From positions 22,774,501 through 22,838,500 of the forward strand of contig CM060196.1 of NCBI GenBank assembly GCA_030549335.1: 64,000 bases of DNA, read 5' to 3'. Positions within the stretch are counted from its first letter, which is position 1. Every line of letters starts with the position of its first letter. Below, in pieces: positions 12,371 through 25,014 of this stretch. A model generated the notes under the pieces. The model had not been told where the DNA came from. It searched no databases and saw only the letters and a list, made by a program, of their open reading frames with translations. A program made the position numbers and the translations under genes. Source of the stretch: Pontederia crassipes (taxonomy: Eukaryota > Streptophyta > Magnoliopsida > Commelinales > Pontederiaceae).

Positions 12371-12708
12371 TCCATTAACAATATATTATATTTTGATATA
12401 TATATATATACATATATTATTAATTAATTAATATATGTTGATAAATATTTAGTTGAATGTATCTTGATATTATTTATTATTATCCGGTCCAACGATCTAG
12501 ATTAATTGGTCCAAGCGGTCTGATCTGACCCAGAAGCTTTTCCGAGTCAATGTCTCGTTCGGGTTTTACAATATTGCTTTCAACACGTTCATTTCAAAGT
12601 CTTATTTGAAATGAATTGGATGACCGTAAATGAGAGAAAAAAAAACCAAAAAACTAAATAAATAATAAATGTATTTAACAAGAATAATTTAAAATTGCTT
12701 AATATTCT
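12371..12708. other. AT-rich intergenic sequence, nothing recognised
   Basis: There are short TA runs and no gene or repeat that I can support. Confidence 0.4.
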
Positions 12709-12975
12709 TGGTGTGTATTTGGATGGCGGGAAAAAATTGTAATGGAGGGATTTGAAGGATTTAATTTTGGAAGGGAAAAGAAGGTTAACTTCCATTCTCA
12801 TCCTAATCAATAAATGAAACAAATAACTGGAGAAAGTACTATCTCAGTAAGACTATGGTTTAATTTATTTCTAATTAAAATTAAATTATTGATAAAAAAA
12901 TTACCCTACATTATTCTCTCCATCTAATTTTCGTTTCTCCTTTCCTTTATTCATCCAAATTAGGGAAAAGAGCAT
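12709..12975. mobile_element. Possible MITE
   Basis: A left TGTATTTGGATGG-like end faces a right ATTCATCCAAATTAGGG-like end, about 260 bp apart, forming short inverted termini (TTTGGATG / CATCCAAA) typical of non-autonomous hAT or Harbinger-like elements. The internal sequence is AT-rich without coding. Confidence 0.35.
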
Positions 12976-13763
12976 TTTTAATGTAACATATTCACTCAAA
13001 CAAATCAAATTTATTGAAATTGCATTGTAAGAATTGTATATATCAAATTTATGTATTTATGTATTATATTATGTTCAATGGAAAAACGTAAGTCCGTGTA
13101 GTTATTATTTTGTTGTAAACTCTTGTATTCACCTACAAGTTTTCATGAATACATGAGGTATGCAAAATCTAAACATGTCCTAATAATTTCAATGTTTTAA
13201 AGTATTGGAGAGAATCAAAATCATGATAGTGGCAAAGAAAGAATTAGTAGACAATATTTACAAATTGATTTGTTAGACCTCAATGAGATTAGTTATTATT
13301 GCATGAGTCAAGCTAGAGTCATAGTTTGGCATCATAGTCTTAGGAACTTGACCGAACATGGACTCTAGATATTATTAAAATAGGACATTCTTTTTTAATT
13401 TCAACACTAACATACTAAATTTTTTTGTAATGATTATTTGTCTAATAACCATACTCGTTCGTCATTTTCTTTATGTGTTGACAAAAATAGGAGTGTCAAT
13501 TTATTTGATTCATTCTAATAATTCATTTACTTGATTAATTTTATTTATCACATTCGTGGATGATTAGTCTAAAGTTTTATTTTTAAAAGAAGCATAATGT
13601 GATTTTGAATATTTTATTTTTAAAAAAAAATCATCACATTGACAATGGAGGATAGTTTTGCTCTACAAAGTTCAATGAATTTTTTAGTGAACATGACATC
13701 AAAGTAATAATCAATATCTATAGGGACAGAAAAAAAAAGATAGATTAAGCAATCAAATGATAA

Positions 13764-13797
<34 letters not shown>

Positions 13798-15961
13798 CAA
13801 TAAAAAAAATTCTAACAAGCCCAATCTCATCTAGACATCACATCCACATAAACATGCTTAACCACTATTTTATAACCCTCTCTCTTCCTCACATACTTTT
13901 CCATTACCATGCATGGACAAGGGAAAATGACATCAATCGATGAGACAACATTAAGAAGCCATGTGAAGTGTTGGAAGCTATGTTTTTTACGTGAATTTAT
14001 CCTTCATCCTTTTTTGTACAATCTTGATTGATAGTCATGATCTTCTCCTATCGTTTATCTTAATATTACTTCAATGATGCCAAGTCAATTCATATCATCT
14101 TGACCAACTTGTAAATTAATTAATGTGATGTCTATATGTCACTAGTAAATGTTGCACCATTAACTATGTGTATCTACACTACCAAAAGTTGCACTCGTGC
14201 GAGTGACGCTATAGGTTTGACTCAACCTTGACGAAGTCGCACCATGGTCATCACACCCACCATTATATAATCCTCATGTGAATGGCTTCACGCCAAGTAT
14301 GTTGGTACATTCCATGTGGCTAATCTTGTCGCGACTTAATTATCATTATACTCATCAAATATCATTGTGACATATCATAGCCTAGTCACTCCCAAATCTC
14401 ATAATGTATCGTACTATTAATTTTGGTTAGCCATTGATTTGAATCATTAAATTGATTCAAGATGTGCTATTAGATAGTACTAGTTGACTTTTTTCCAAAG
14501 GATGTGAACAATGTCAAAACGATGACCTCGCATTGCTCATCTTATAATCCTATCATGATCTTAGTGTCTTTGTTCATATTGTCACATGATTTGTAATTAT
14601 CGAATCAAAGTATTATTATATATTAAATAAATAAAAGATAAAAATATTAAGAAGAGTCATTATATGATACATTGATGATAGTTAATTCATGAGTTGAAAT
14701 ATACTTCATTGGCCTTGATCAAATTAAAATCTCAAGATACTCTACAAGCCCTTATTTTAGGAATTAAAAACATTCCACAATTGATATTAAGATTCTCTCT
14801 CTGGTCAAAAGAAAGTTAAAAAATATTTCACCAATTCATGTTAAAAAGTGTTAAAAGTCGATCCACAATAAAAAATATAGATGAAAATGAAATGAATATT
14901 AATGATGCTTTATGGATGATGATGGACAATGCTCGAATGATCTCATTAATCCTCTTTATGATGATTCCTGACTATATGCCTAATATCTATGATTTGTCTA
15001 TGATTTAGATGATCATACTCGTTTTCATTGATACACTTGTCATTTCAAAACTTTGATATACTTCTCCAACAACAATTTTGTTATGTTATCGATTATGACT
15101 TCAAGATATGATTATATAATGTCAGCATTGATCTTTTCAATATTATGATAATTCTTAATGTTAAGATTGATTAAGTAGTGTGTCATATATTAAGGATCTC
15201 TATGATTATGAGAATTATGACAATTCACGCACATAATTTCATACTGTGACACATTATCTTATATGCAAATTATTGTTTAAGTATTCTAATGTTATGCTCC
15301 ACATGTTATGCGATAGTTTGAATGTCCTCTACACATGAATGTTAGTCTCATCTTTTATGATCTTTATTTCATATCGAGTTGTATTTGATTTATACATTTC
15401 TTTTTCATGTTTTGTAATAACTAATGAGTTACATGAGACTCATTCATTATTGCTCCTATTTTTTATACATTTTTATGATTATATATGTTTTTCCATCATT
15501 TAATTGTCCTTTTCCTTCTACATTATGTATTTATTTTGCGTACTAGTAAAAGTCTTAGTTATGGTCAAGATAATGTCAATGTAACTAATATTTTTTAATG
15601 TCGCCTCCTAGAAGATATTCTACCACGTGACAAAATGAGGGATAATCTACCAATTGGTCAAAATAATAATTTCACTCAAATATTTGGGAAATCCTAGAGA
15701 GATATTGAATAGTAAAGTTACACATTATACTTTCCTTCCTATATTTGGTCACATTGCATATATATGGGTTTCTAAGAAACAAAGGTCCAAGTTTTATAAT
15801 GAACAAAATATATATTTTCTCAAATACACTTAAAAGAGTACAAGTTGTAGGATTTTAATGGTCACAAAATTATTATTTGTCGAGATATTTGTTTTCAATC
15901 ATTTTTTCGAGACACGTCAAAAGAACGAGAAAGCAAAAATACTTCAATTGAGCAAATTATC
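12976..15961. other. AT-rich intergenic sequence with one (AT)n tract
   Basis: It holds a TA microsatellite at about 13764-13795. The remainder has a texture of decayed transposon coding (evenly mixed codon-like composition, many stops in all frames) but I cannot assign any domain. Confidence 0.4.
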
Positions 15962-16376
15962 TGATGAGAAAATTCGAGAATAAGGAGACGAGATCGCAGA
16001 GAGATTGTAAGAAAAAATTAGGAGACACACGAATTATCCAGGTTCACCCTTGAGATTAGGGCTATGTCCTGCAAAGAAGTTCCACTATATTGTTTAGGTT
16101 TACAGTCGCCACACAGATTACATCTGAAAATAGGCTATATATAAGCCTCTCCAAACCGGGTTTAAAACCCAAATAAGACAGAGAGAAAATCTAATCCGAA
16201 TCACACAGGCCGACTAAATAAAAGTCCAAACTCGTCGTCGGGGGGCGGGCCCTCCCCCCCTTTTGTCCGCACGCCAGCAGCAGGGGCAATTGGATAATAC
16301 TTAGATTCTCCTAAGCTCACGTGGACGAACCCGGTGTGAGAAACAAGGGGCCCTGAAGCATTCATCAACTCCAACA
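15962..16376 (-). mobile_element. Copia-like solo LTR, 415 bp, with perfect 5-bp target duplication
   Basis: On the minus strand the segment starts TGTTGGAGTTGATG and ends ...TTTTCTCATCA, the TG...CA ends of an LTR. It is flanked by the perfect direct repeat TTATC (15957-15961 and 16377-16381). Nothing resembling a primer-binding site, gag-pol or second LTR lies next to it, so it is a solo LTR left by LTR-LTR recombination. It includes a TATA-like GCTTATATATAG on the minus strand (around 16130-16150) and a GC-rich patch near 16236-16270. Confidence 0.85.
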
Positions 16377-16686
16377 TTATCATGGATCATTGACCAAGTG
16401 GAGATAGTTGTGGGAGAATATTGAACTTCAGACTAATTTCACCTATTTAGAATGTTCCAATTACATATCTAAGTTGTCTCCTAGTTAAGTATAATGATTA
16501 TGTTACTTATTTCATACCATAATCTAACTCATGTGGGTGTGATGTGGCTCTAGCATGAGATCATGAACCTACTTTTTTTCGGGTGTCTTGTGGATTAGTT
16601 TTCATAAAAAAAAACTGAGGGCCCTGTAAAAGAAAATATAAAATTATTTTACAAGAATAAAATTTGATATTTTATTAAGTTGCAAG
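16377..16686. other. Intergenic sequence, nothing recognised
   Basis: About 300 bp between the solo LTR and the CACTA terminus; no gene or repeat seen. Confidence 0.4.
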
Positions 16687-16700
16687 CACTACAAGAAAAT
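16687..16700 (+). mobile_element. Orphan CACTA-type 5' terminus
   Basis: CACTACAAGAAAAT is the canonical left end of plant CACTA transposons. I did not find a matching TTTTCTTGTAGTG end downstream in this window, so the element is truncated, decayed at the other end, or the match is the only surviving part. Confidence 0.45.
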
Positions 16701-17441
16701 GATTTATAATAAAAGAAAATTTTATTTTTATTACTTCATATTTAAACGCTTGGTTCACAATCTTAAAAATGATTCAAAGAAAAATATTGGTAAATTGAAA
16801 GATAGATTGATAGTTAAAAGGTATGCTAAAAATTGATGAGACATTTTCTCCCATTGTTACTTCAATTACTATTTAGCATTTTTTTTGTTATAATTTTTAT
16901 TAACTAGATGGAAAATTCTATTTTTGCACAAAACTAAATGAAAGGATTTACATAACACAACTTGAAAGTTAGATTTAAAAAGGTAAAAAAAATTCTGTCA
17001 ATTGAATAGATCGTTATATGGCTTGAAGCATATGCATGGATGATAATATAGGTGGTTTGATTCCTTCATAAGAAACTTGAATTTTGTTAGATGTGAAGCT
17101 AATCGTTGTGCCTACATATGTGACTACCAAAATGATAGTTTTTATAGTTTGCGTAACATGTCTATTATAATGAGTAACAACGATAATTTGTACATTAAAA
17201 GTTCAAAATTTTATATGAAGAGTTTGAATGTTAAGAATCATATTTTTTAAATGAAAGTATTAGAGAGATGAATGATAGGAAGATCTTGTGATCATAATAA
17301 GGTTAAGTTGAGAAGATAAAGAAAACATTTTATTCTTATTTCTAATAGGACAGACATTACATAAGTAGTGATAATAGTACATAATTTTTTAACAAATCTT
17401 GATTGTTATCATTAGGTTAATAGTGAAATGAATACTACACA
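16701..17441. other. AT-rich intergenic sequence
   Basis: It is probably the subterminal part of the CACTA element that starts at 16687; no coding is recognised. Confidence 0.35.
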
Positions 17442-18317
17442 TGGTTATTAAAATCGGACCGGACCAACCGGTTCAACCGGTTCAACCACGAACTAACGGT
17501 TGGTCCGATCCGAATTAATTTAAAAATGGAATTGAAATTGAACCGGCCAAAAACCAGTTCAACCATTAAACCGGTAAAACCCGGTTCAACATTTAAAGTG
17601 AAAAAAATAGAAAAGAAAAGTAAAAATAGGAAATAAAATGTTAGAAAGGAAGGTAAAAAATGAGAAAGTATTTGAATTAAGAATAGGTAAAAATTAAAAA
17701 GGAAATAAATGTGGGAAATCAATGTGGGAGAGGAATTAATGGAAATTAAAAGGAAAGTATTAAAATGAAAATAAAAGGAAGTGTGATGTATGGAAAATTA
17801 ATTTAATTTATTATCATCACAAATTAGTATAAAATAATTAATATAGTATATCAATAATAATAACTCATAGTTTTTATGAATATTAAAAATTTTAATATCT
17901 ATTTATTATAAAAAAGTAAATAAATATGGGAATTAATGGGGAGAGAGGAATTAATGGAAATAGAAAATAAAAATATTAAAATGAAAGTAAAGAAAAAATA
18001 AATAAATATGAGAGTGATATATGTCAAAATTAATTAATATATTATCACCCTAAAATAGTATTGAAGAATAAAATAAAAGAATTAATATACTATATTAATA
18101 ATAAAAATTCAAACTTGAACATTAATATTTAATTAAATGTTTGTTTATTATATTTTATTATGAAGTATAAGCATTATATAATATTTATTATATATAATTA
18201 TTTTAGATAATATTAATTTAATAAAATCCGATTGAACCCGGTTGAATCCGATCAAACCGGTCTAATCATGACCTAATTGATCGTCCGGTTGGGTAGCCGG
18301 TCCGATTTTAATAACAT
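17442..18317. mobile_element. TIR element with CGGACCGG/AACCGGTT-rich ends, ~880 bp
   Basis: The left end GTTATTAAAATCGGACCGG and the reverse complement of the right end GTTATTAAAATCGGACCGG are identical over 19 bp. Both then continue into repeated ACCGGTTCAACC-type words. The centre is AT-rich with no open frame of note. This is a non-autonomous DNA transposon of the kind with CGGACCGG-type ends that is common in plants; the superfamily is not assigned because I see no unambiguous target duplication. Confidence 0.75.
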
Positions 18318-19365
18318 TGATACTACGATACGTGAAAGAAATTTAAAGTCTTATTTTGTGCTATAATATGAATAGTTTGAGTTGTATTAATTACGCTTAT
18401 ACAAATTTTGCTAAAAACTTGAATGGATGCACATTTAATATTTTCTCGAATACAATCGACGTAATTAGTTGGGAATCCAAATTATTGTTAGTTGTTGCTC
18501 ATTCAACAACAAGAAATGAAGAATACATGATAATCACTGTGTTTGCATAAAAATTATTTGATTGGACAAACTATTTAAGAACTAATTACCTGATTGGACA
18601 TACTAAATAGTCAGAGTTGCATCTTGTAAAAGGGTTTTACTTTTCATGCTTGAACAGAACACGTTGATGTTCATTTTGACTTTATTTTTAACTTTATGGA
18701 TAAGGATGAAATTAAATTATAGACTACACATACAAGTTCATCAAGTGGATATGCTAACAAAGCTGAGGACATGAACTTCATCGGTTAAAAAATTCTCTCA
18801 AACTACATGCAATGTGATTGGTATTCTCAAGTATTTATGACAAAATGTAAAACCATATGATTCTAATTTATTTTTTTGGACAGTTTTTAATTATATTAGT
18901 ATTCTACTAATTATTACATAATTAATCATCATTATTATTTTGGACTAATTATATCAATAAATCTAGTTTTGTATCCCATTTATATACTTCCTCAAACTTG
19001 ACAAAATCATGCATCTAATGTTGATGAAATGTCTCTTAAACATTTGTGAATTGAACAAGTGGAATTCTTCCAATTGTGAATATGATTTAACCTTATTACT
19101 TACATGCATAAGTCAAATTTTATCATATATTGTGAGAGAAACTTTTGGGGAGTAAAAATGCGATGCTTAATTGGTCCAAGTCTACAAACAAAATTGAGGT
19201 GATGCCATAAATTATTTTTAAAATTCTCACATAGAGCATCCAATTTCATTCATTTTTCAACAATGACACTCGAAATCATAGCAATGGACATTTTCATTTT
19301 TCAGTCCAAAAATTAAACTCAATTTATGTCAGTTTTATTTGCATAAATTGCATTCATAATTTTAA
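18318..19365. other. AT-rich intergenic sequence, nothing recognised
   Basis: Only a 64-codon chance frame (18356-18550); no domain or RNA gene. Confidence 0.4.
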
Positions 19366-20162
19366 GAGCAAATATCGTTTAAAAAAAGTCTAAACTTCAG
19401 TTTTATTATCAAATCTATCTTTTTGTTTTTTGCGTGAAAAGTCATGAACTTTTATTTTATAATTAAATATAGTATGAAATTTTATTCTTGTGTAAAAATA
19501 AAATAAGTTGTTTATAAATATAACTTATTACTATATTTTTGTTTTAAAAATATTAACTTAGTGAAGCGGGGGATGTAACGCAAACTTTTGAACTTAAAAA
19601 AATGATTAAAATTCAATATTTAATTATCTTATTTTATCTAATTATAAGATATATCTGTTTTCAACTTTGATCATTAATTAGTTTAAATTTCATATTATTT
19701 TATAATGAGATAAAATAAGATCATTAATATTAATTAAATATTTTTTTATCATTTATAATTGAATATGAAATTATCAACTTAATATTTTGTTACTTCTTTA
19801 CATATAATTATAACAGTATTTTAGATTTATACAGGCTAAACTTTGATTATTGTTTTATAATGACAAAGTCGAAAAAAGTAAAATGATAAAATAATAATTT
19901 TAGATATTTTTAAGTTTAAACATTTGCAGTACTTCATTCACTTATTTATATAGTGATCGTTAAATTAATATTTTTAATAAAAATATAATAATATTATGCT
20001 ATATTTGTAATCAATTTAAAAGTTCATGATTTTTATGTGAAAATAAAAATGCAGATTAAATTTAAGAATAAAATTAAAGCTGGTGACTCTTAACGCACAC
20101 ATAAAAGTTTAAGTTATATTTGAAAATAAAATTAAAATTTGAGCTTTTTATACATTTACTCT
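19366..20162. mobile_element. Non-autonomous TIR element, ~800 bp
   Basis: The left end, beginning AGAGCAAATATCGTTTAAAA, and the reverse complement of the right end, beginning AGAGTAAATGTATAAAAAGC, stay alignable for about 65 bp, including TTTTATT.TCAAAT words. The interior is very AT-rich and non-coding. Confidence 0.5.
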
Positions 20163-20653
20163 AATTGAAATTTGAGATTTTTTTCCTCCAGCAGGGCTAT
20201 GTCGGATCCAAGTTCAAGACCCAATCCATAAATAAGGCCCAAACATATACTGTTACACCTCGTACCTACTCCACTTTGCTAACTTCGAAAATATTTTTTT
20301 GAGAAAATGTTTGCCCATTTTTGTGTGTGTCCATATATCTAAAAAAACATAAAAAAATGTGTAATTATTTTACTTGACACATAAATGGAGAAGCAGAGGG
20401 GAAATTATTTTTCCCAATAAAAAACATGAGTTTTAATATTTATTTATTCCCATTTTAGTCTAATTAAAAGATTTTGTTTTGTTTTCTTAATTCATAAATA
20501 AGTTTCTAACAAACATATTTATTTAAGATTTTTTCCTTTTTATTGGGGAGTTTGATCCAAGATAATTGTAGTGAATGTTTATGTCGAGGAGGAATTTATA
20601 TGAGAAGGAATCAAGGAAGAAGTTTCACTATAAAAATAATTTCCATTTATCGA
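20163..20653. other. AT-rich intergenic sequence
   Basis: TGTTACACCTCGTACC at about 20251 looks like the first bases of a Gypsy LTR, but no second end could be found, so it is not called separately. Confidence 0.3.
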
Positions 20654-20770
20654 TAGTGGATTGATATAGTGGTAAGCGTTTTGTTTAAGTAAGATTTCGA
20701 GTGAATTCATGTAAATGTAAATAAATTTTGTATGGAGCTTCACTTATCATAGTTAGATTCGTGATGTAAA
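20654..20770 (+). repeat. SINE-like dispersed repeat, copy 1
   Basis: It starts with GATATAGTGGTAAGCG, which resembles a tRNA-type box A, followed about 25 bp later by a degraded box B-like word (GATTTCGAGTGAATTC). The downstream body, TGGAGCTTCACTTATCATAG and TTAGAT, recurs at 39681-39820 and 60014-60200. A tRNA-derived SINE is the likely class; no 3' tail or target duplication is certain. Confidence 0.45.
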
Positions 20771-23379
20771 ATAATTTAATTAAATTAATTAAACTCGATG
20801 ATGAATTAACATTCAATACGTATGTAAAAAATATGATCTTTAATATCACAGGAGTCGAATCGTCTCAAAAATCCATTTGTAAGATCATAAAATATAAGTA
20901 AAATTAAAATCAGAAAGAAAACACTTCTTCATCATGGCGATTGGGACGAGGGAACACAGAGTAGAATTTTATATGTTACGTGTCATGTATATAATAGTAC
21001 TATAATATGTTAAAGATAATATAAGAACTAAGAGATAACGGAGTAAAACTTTTCCTAAAATCATAGTTACGTGTCAAATATTTAATACTTCTTTTTATAG
21101 TTATATCATAATTATATAATGGAGTTAGTCATATCAAATTAAAAATGACAACAAGGGGATAACGATCTCACATCATATTTGAATGCATAGTATTGTAGAT
21201 TCATATTTCCCTTATGTTTATCATTAACTTTTAAACAAGAAAAAAAATATGTGGAAGAGAAATATACCGATGTAAATTTGTTGGCCATGATTAAGGGTGA
21301 AACATAATCTGATCAAATCTAAAAACATAACCGAGCGAAAAAAAAACGGGGGGAAAAATTAGAAGGTCGCTTATATTTAAGATATTTTTATAAATAAAAA
21401 TTGATATGATCAAATTAGAATTTCACTGGAAAAAATGTAGACACCTGAAAGGTCTATTTTTTATTTATAAATATTTTATTTATATTATTACTTTATTAAT
21501 TATATTAATTATTTTTCATATCATACTTTTATATAATTTAATATTCTTTTCTTAATTTGGAGCTATTATTTGATATATTTCAAATTTTAGTAATAAGTTT
21601 TTTTTACTTTACTCATAAAATTAGATGTATATTAAATTTCATTTATTGTTCGATTTTTAAAAATATGATCTTACTAAATAGGGACCCAAAAAATCACATG
21701 AAAAACCGATATGACTTTTATTTTTATCATACGATTTTTCTAAAAAGTTTAATATTTGTTCGGATTAAAGAAAAAGCGCCTATGATAAAAAGAGATAAAA
21801 GAAAATAATTTGATCCACAAATCTTACCGTACGAATGAAACTCACGATTTTGTTAATAAAATTATCACGATGTAAATACTAAATTTTCTAAGAAAAAAAT
21901 CTATTTGTTTTATTTAGTAAAAAAGTAAATCATGTGAAAATTTGAACACTGATAATTTTTATTCTTAATAAACTATTTTCTTATGTAATTTTACCCACTC
22001 TTTCATAAATATTTTCACAAACAAATCAGCATTGATCATACCGCTATCACAAGCGCGATTTATTATTTAACACTTTAATATCTTGATCGGATTAATTTAG
22101 ATCGGCTAAGCTTATAAGTAATTTATAAATTAGTTAAAAAAAATATTATTTAGTATTATTTTAATATGATTGATAAGAAGATATCAAATTTACTTATAAA
22201 TAAAAAAAATAAGTAAAAAAAAGAATGCTTTTTTTAAAATAAATAAATAAATTAGTTATATCATAATTAATTAATTATTATTAATACAAGTAATTTTATT
22301 TAAATGTATAACTATTTATTTTTTAAAAAATTAATTAATAAAATATTTAATAATATTTTAATTTATTAATTATTTTATATCAACTAAATCAAACAAGTCC
22401 AACATAACATCGAGCTAATTCTTAAAAAAAAAACTTAGATAATTGGTGCTCATCTTAGCTTTTGTTAGAGGACAAGAGGCATGGAGGGAGGGAAAAAAAC
22501 ATTGACGAACGTGTTTATTTGGAATTTGGATATACCGGATTGGATACTCCCGAGTCCCGAATCTTGACAAGATCCGATTGCTCAATTTTTAGATATTTTT
22601 TTTACCATTTTAAGTCCAAAGGCTTGCGGCCTTGTGGATATGGATCAGGATGAGGATTCAGGGACCTTGTGGTGGGACACGGGCCTGCAGATTCCAAGAC
22701 CCCCACTCGCACCCAACTCACCCGCTTCTCGCATTTCGTGGGACCCGCACAGATATCTCATTTTCTACCCATTTGGTGTAGGTAGTTGGGTGAACTTTAT
22801 TAACAAAATATTTTCTTCGAGATATTCGTATTTAATTTTATTAATTATTGTATTGATTAAACATCAACGTTATTTTATGACTAACTGCAGCCGCCAGGCC
22901 AAACAAATTATTTCCAAAATTATTCTATATTTTGGATAAGTGACGATCGAATGCAAAAGGTAAAGTTTATAGAAACGGAAAATCTACTATTTTTATGCTT
23001 TAACATAATTATTATCTTTTAGTGCTCATCCATGACATGGTTCCGGGGACAAAAGGATGGATTACTACCTTAATAAATAATAATAAAAGTATAATATGAT
23101 AATATATAGACTTAAATCATTTCTGCTTTTGGACTTGGATTCTCGAAAGTGGAAACATAATAAGGACAAATGTATGACTTTTTTTATGTATATATCTAAT
23201 AAAGAATTTCGATAAGGGATGTGAACATCGCATCGTGGATCAAGATATTTTGTATTTAATTTATAAATATCTTTCTTTTATATTACTTAATAGTACGGGT
23301 TGTTCGAACAATTATTGTTAGGAAAAATATTATGTCTAGTATTAAAAAATTTAAGGTGTACATAGGATAAATATTTAGA
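20771..23379. other. AT-rich intergenic sequence, nothing recognised
   Basis: A slightly GC-richer patch at ~22620-22760 contains GTGGGACC (TCP-type site) but no gene. The two open frames there (22462-22939) have chance-like composition. Confidence 0.35.
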
Positions 23380-23650
23380 ATTATTTTTATAAATCTTCCT
23401 TAAACTGTCACGATTTTTCGTATTTAACTTCAAACTATAAATTTATTTTTTATATTTCTAAATTATCACAAATTTTTCACTTTAATTCTTCTGTCTATTT
23501 TTGTCATGTTTTCCGTTAATTTTATTTTTTTTTATTTGTTAAAAAACTAAATTACCTCTCCTTTCATAACACATTAAATAATAAATATAAAAAATAAAAA
23601 AAGAAATTAAATCGAGGGAGGACAATTTAAACTTTTCATAAATGTTAACA
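23380..23650. repeat. Diverged relative of the 35.6 kb MITE
   Basis: The start TTATTTTTATAAATCTTCCT and following TTAAACTGTCACGATTTTT.CGT parallel the left half of the element at 35577-35851 (TTATTTTTATAAATCACCCT, TTAAACTATTATAATTTTTT.CGT). A matching right terminus is not evident, so it is a partial or decayed copy. Confidence 0.45.
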
Positions 23651-24229
23651 TTATGATTTTATTATATTAAACTTTTTGTCGATATCTAAATAATTCTAAA
23701 GTTTGATAGAATCACGCAAAATATTTTGAACAACAATATTTTAATATCTAAAAAAATTAATAATTTGTTGGAACCATCACATTAAGGACTTACTATATTT
23801 TACTGATATCTATATATCCTTCTCTAAAAAATAGCGTCTAAGTACATAATTAAAAATATCTATCCATTGTTTGAAAAAAGATATAACATTATTAAAAAAT
23901 GATTCTACAGTTTGATGAAAGCATTGGTACAATATCTATGTGATTAAAAATAACCCAAGAAAAATAAATTATTTTTATATAAGTGTATAAGTATAACTAT
24001 AATAGATAATTAATATAGTAAAACTATACCTATTATATTATATTAAAAGAATTTTTTTTTGAAAAATTAGTCTTAGGATAAGAATAAAATTATTGTTATC
24101 CAAATATATATAAAACAAAATTAAACTATTTGTGATATTGGTAAGAGCATATCTAAATAATCAAACTACTATCTATTTGTTATATTGGTCATCGAAGGTG
24201 CAGCAGCAAATCACAACATGAGCGTCGTT

Positions 24230-24790
24230 GTTCAAAAAGGGTTCATCGGAGGTGCAGCAGCCACGCCGAAGTTCGTCGAGCAGCAGTAGATCACAACAAT
24301 GATGCCAGAGGGGTTTCGCTCGAGCGACAATTTGGTAGATAACTTTGTGGAAGGGATGGAGTAGCAACAACGCCGGAGTCACGTAGGTGAGGAAGTAGCA
24401 ACACCAGAGTTCAAGAGGGACAACAACGACATCGGAGGTCATAGGAGCAGCAATAGTGTCCTCGTTCGAGAGGGAACAGCAGCACCGGAATTCGAGAGGG
24501 AGCAGCAATGGAGGTCGCCAGAGTCTTGCATGCGAGGGACTAGCAGCAGCGCCGGAGTTCAAGAGAGAGCAGCAGTGGCACCGAGTTGGGGGTGTTGGGT
24601 GGTGGAGGGGCCGTCGGAGGTGCCTGATCATAGCAGCGGCACCATCATTCAAGAGGGGGATCATCGGAGTAGCGACAACGACGCTGGAGTTCATCGAGCA
24701 ACAGCGACGCCATAGGGTTTTGATCGAGCAGGAATTTGATTTCAAGGATAGATGACTTGGAGAAAGGGAATTTAGGGGGAGGGGGAAGCG
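24230..24790. repeat. GC-rich degenerate tandem repeat, probably inside a transposable element
   Basis: The plus strand carries many imperfect copies of a ~35-45 bp unit built around CGGAGTTCAAGAGGGAGCAGCA. The resulting open frames on both strands (e.g. a 207-codon one on minus) are repetitive, rich in Cys/Leu/Ser and show no domain, so I regard them as by-products. Flanks are AT-rich. It stands out sharply in composition from its neighbourhood and may be sequence captured by a DNA transposon. Confidence 0.5.
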
Positions 24791-25014
24791 AGGCAAACTA
24801 GCTAAAAACGATTAAAACGTCAGATTCAGCGCCTCTATCTCAGTCATTCATTAATAGAGAGGACGATTCAAAGGCTAGGATTAAACGGCTACAACTTACA
24901 ATCGATATTTTTTATTGAACTGTACTTAATCATATATATATATATGTATAGGTAAAAATTGTTATGTTTCGACCTCTCATATATTATTTAATTTTGTAAA
25001 AAATATATTATATG

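Noticed and set aside
22462-22939. Two adjoining frames of 63 and 101 codons
   Set aside because: No homology recognised and composition changes along the frame; treated as noncoding.
24173-24796. 207-codon minus-strand frame and a 99-codon plus-strand frame
   Set aside because: Both follow from the GC-rich degenerate tandem repeat; no conserved motif on either strand.
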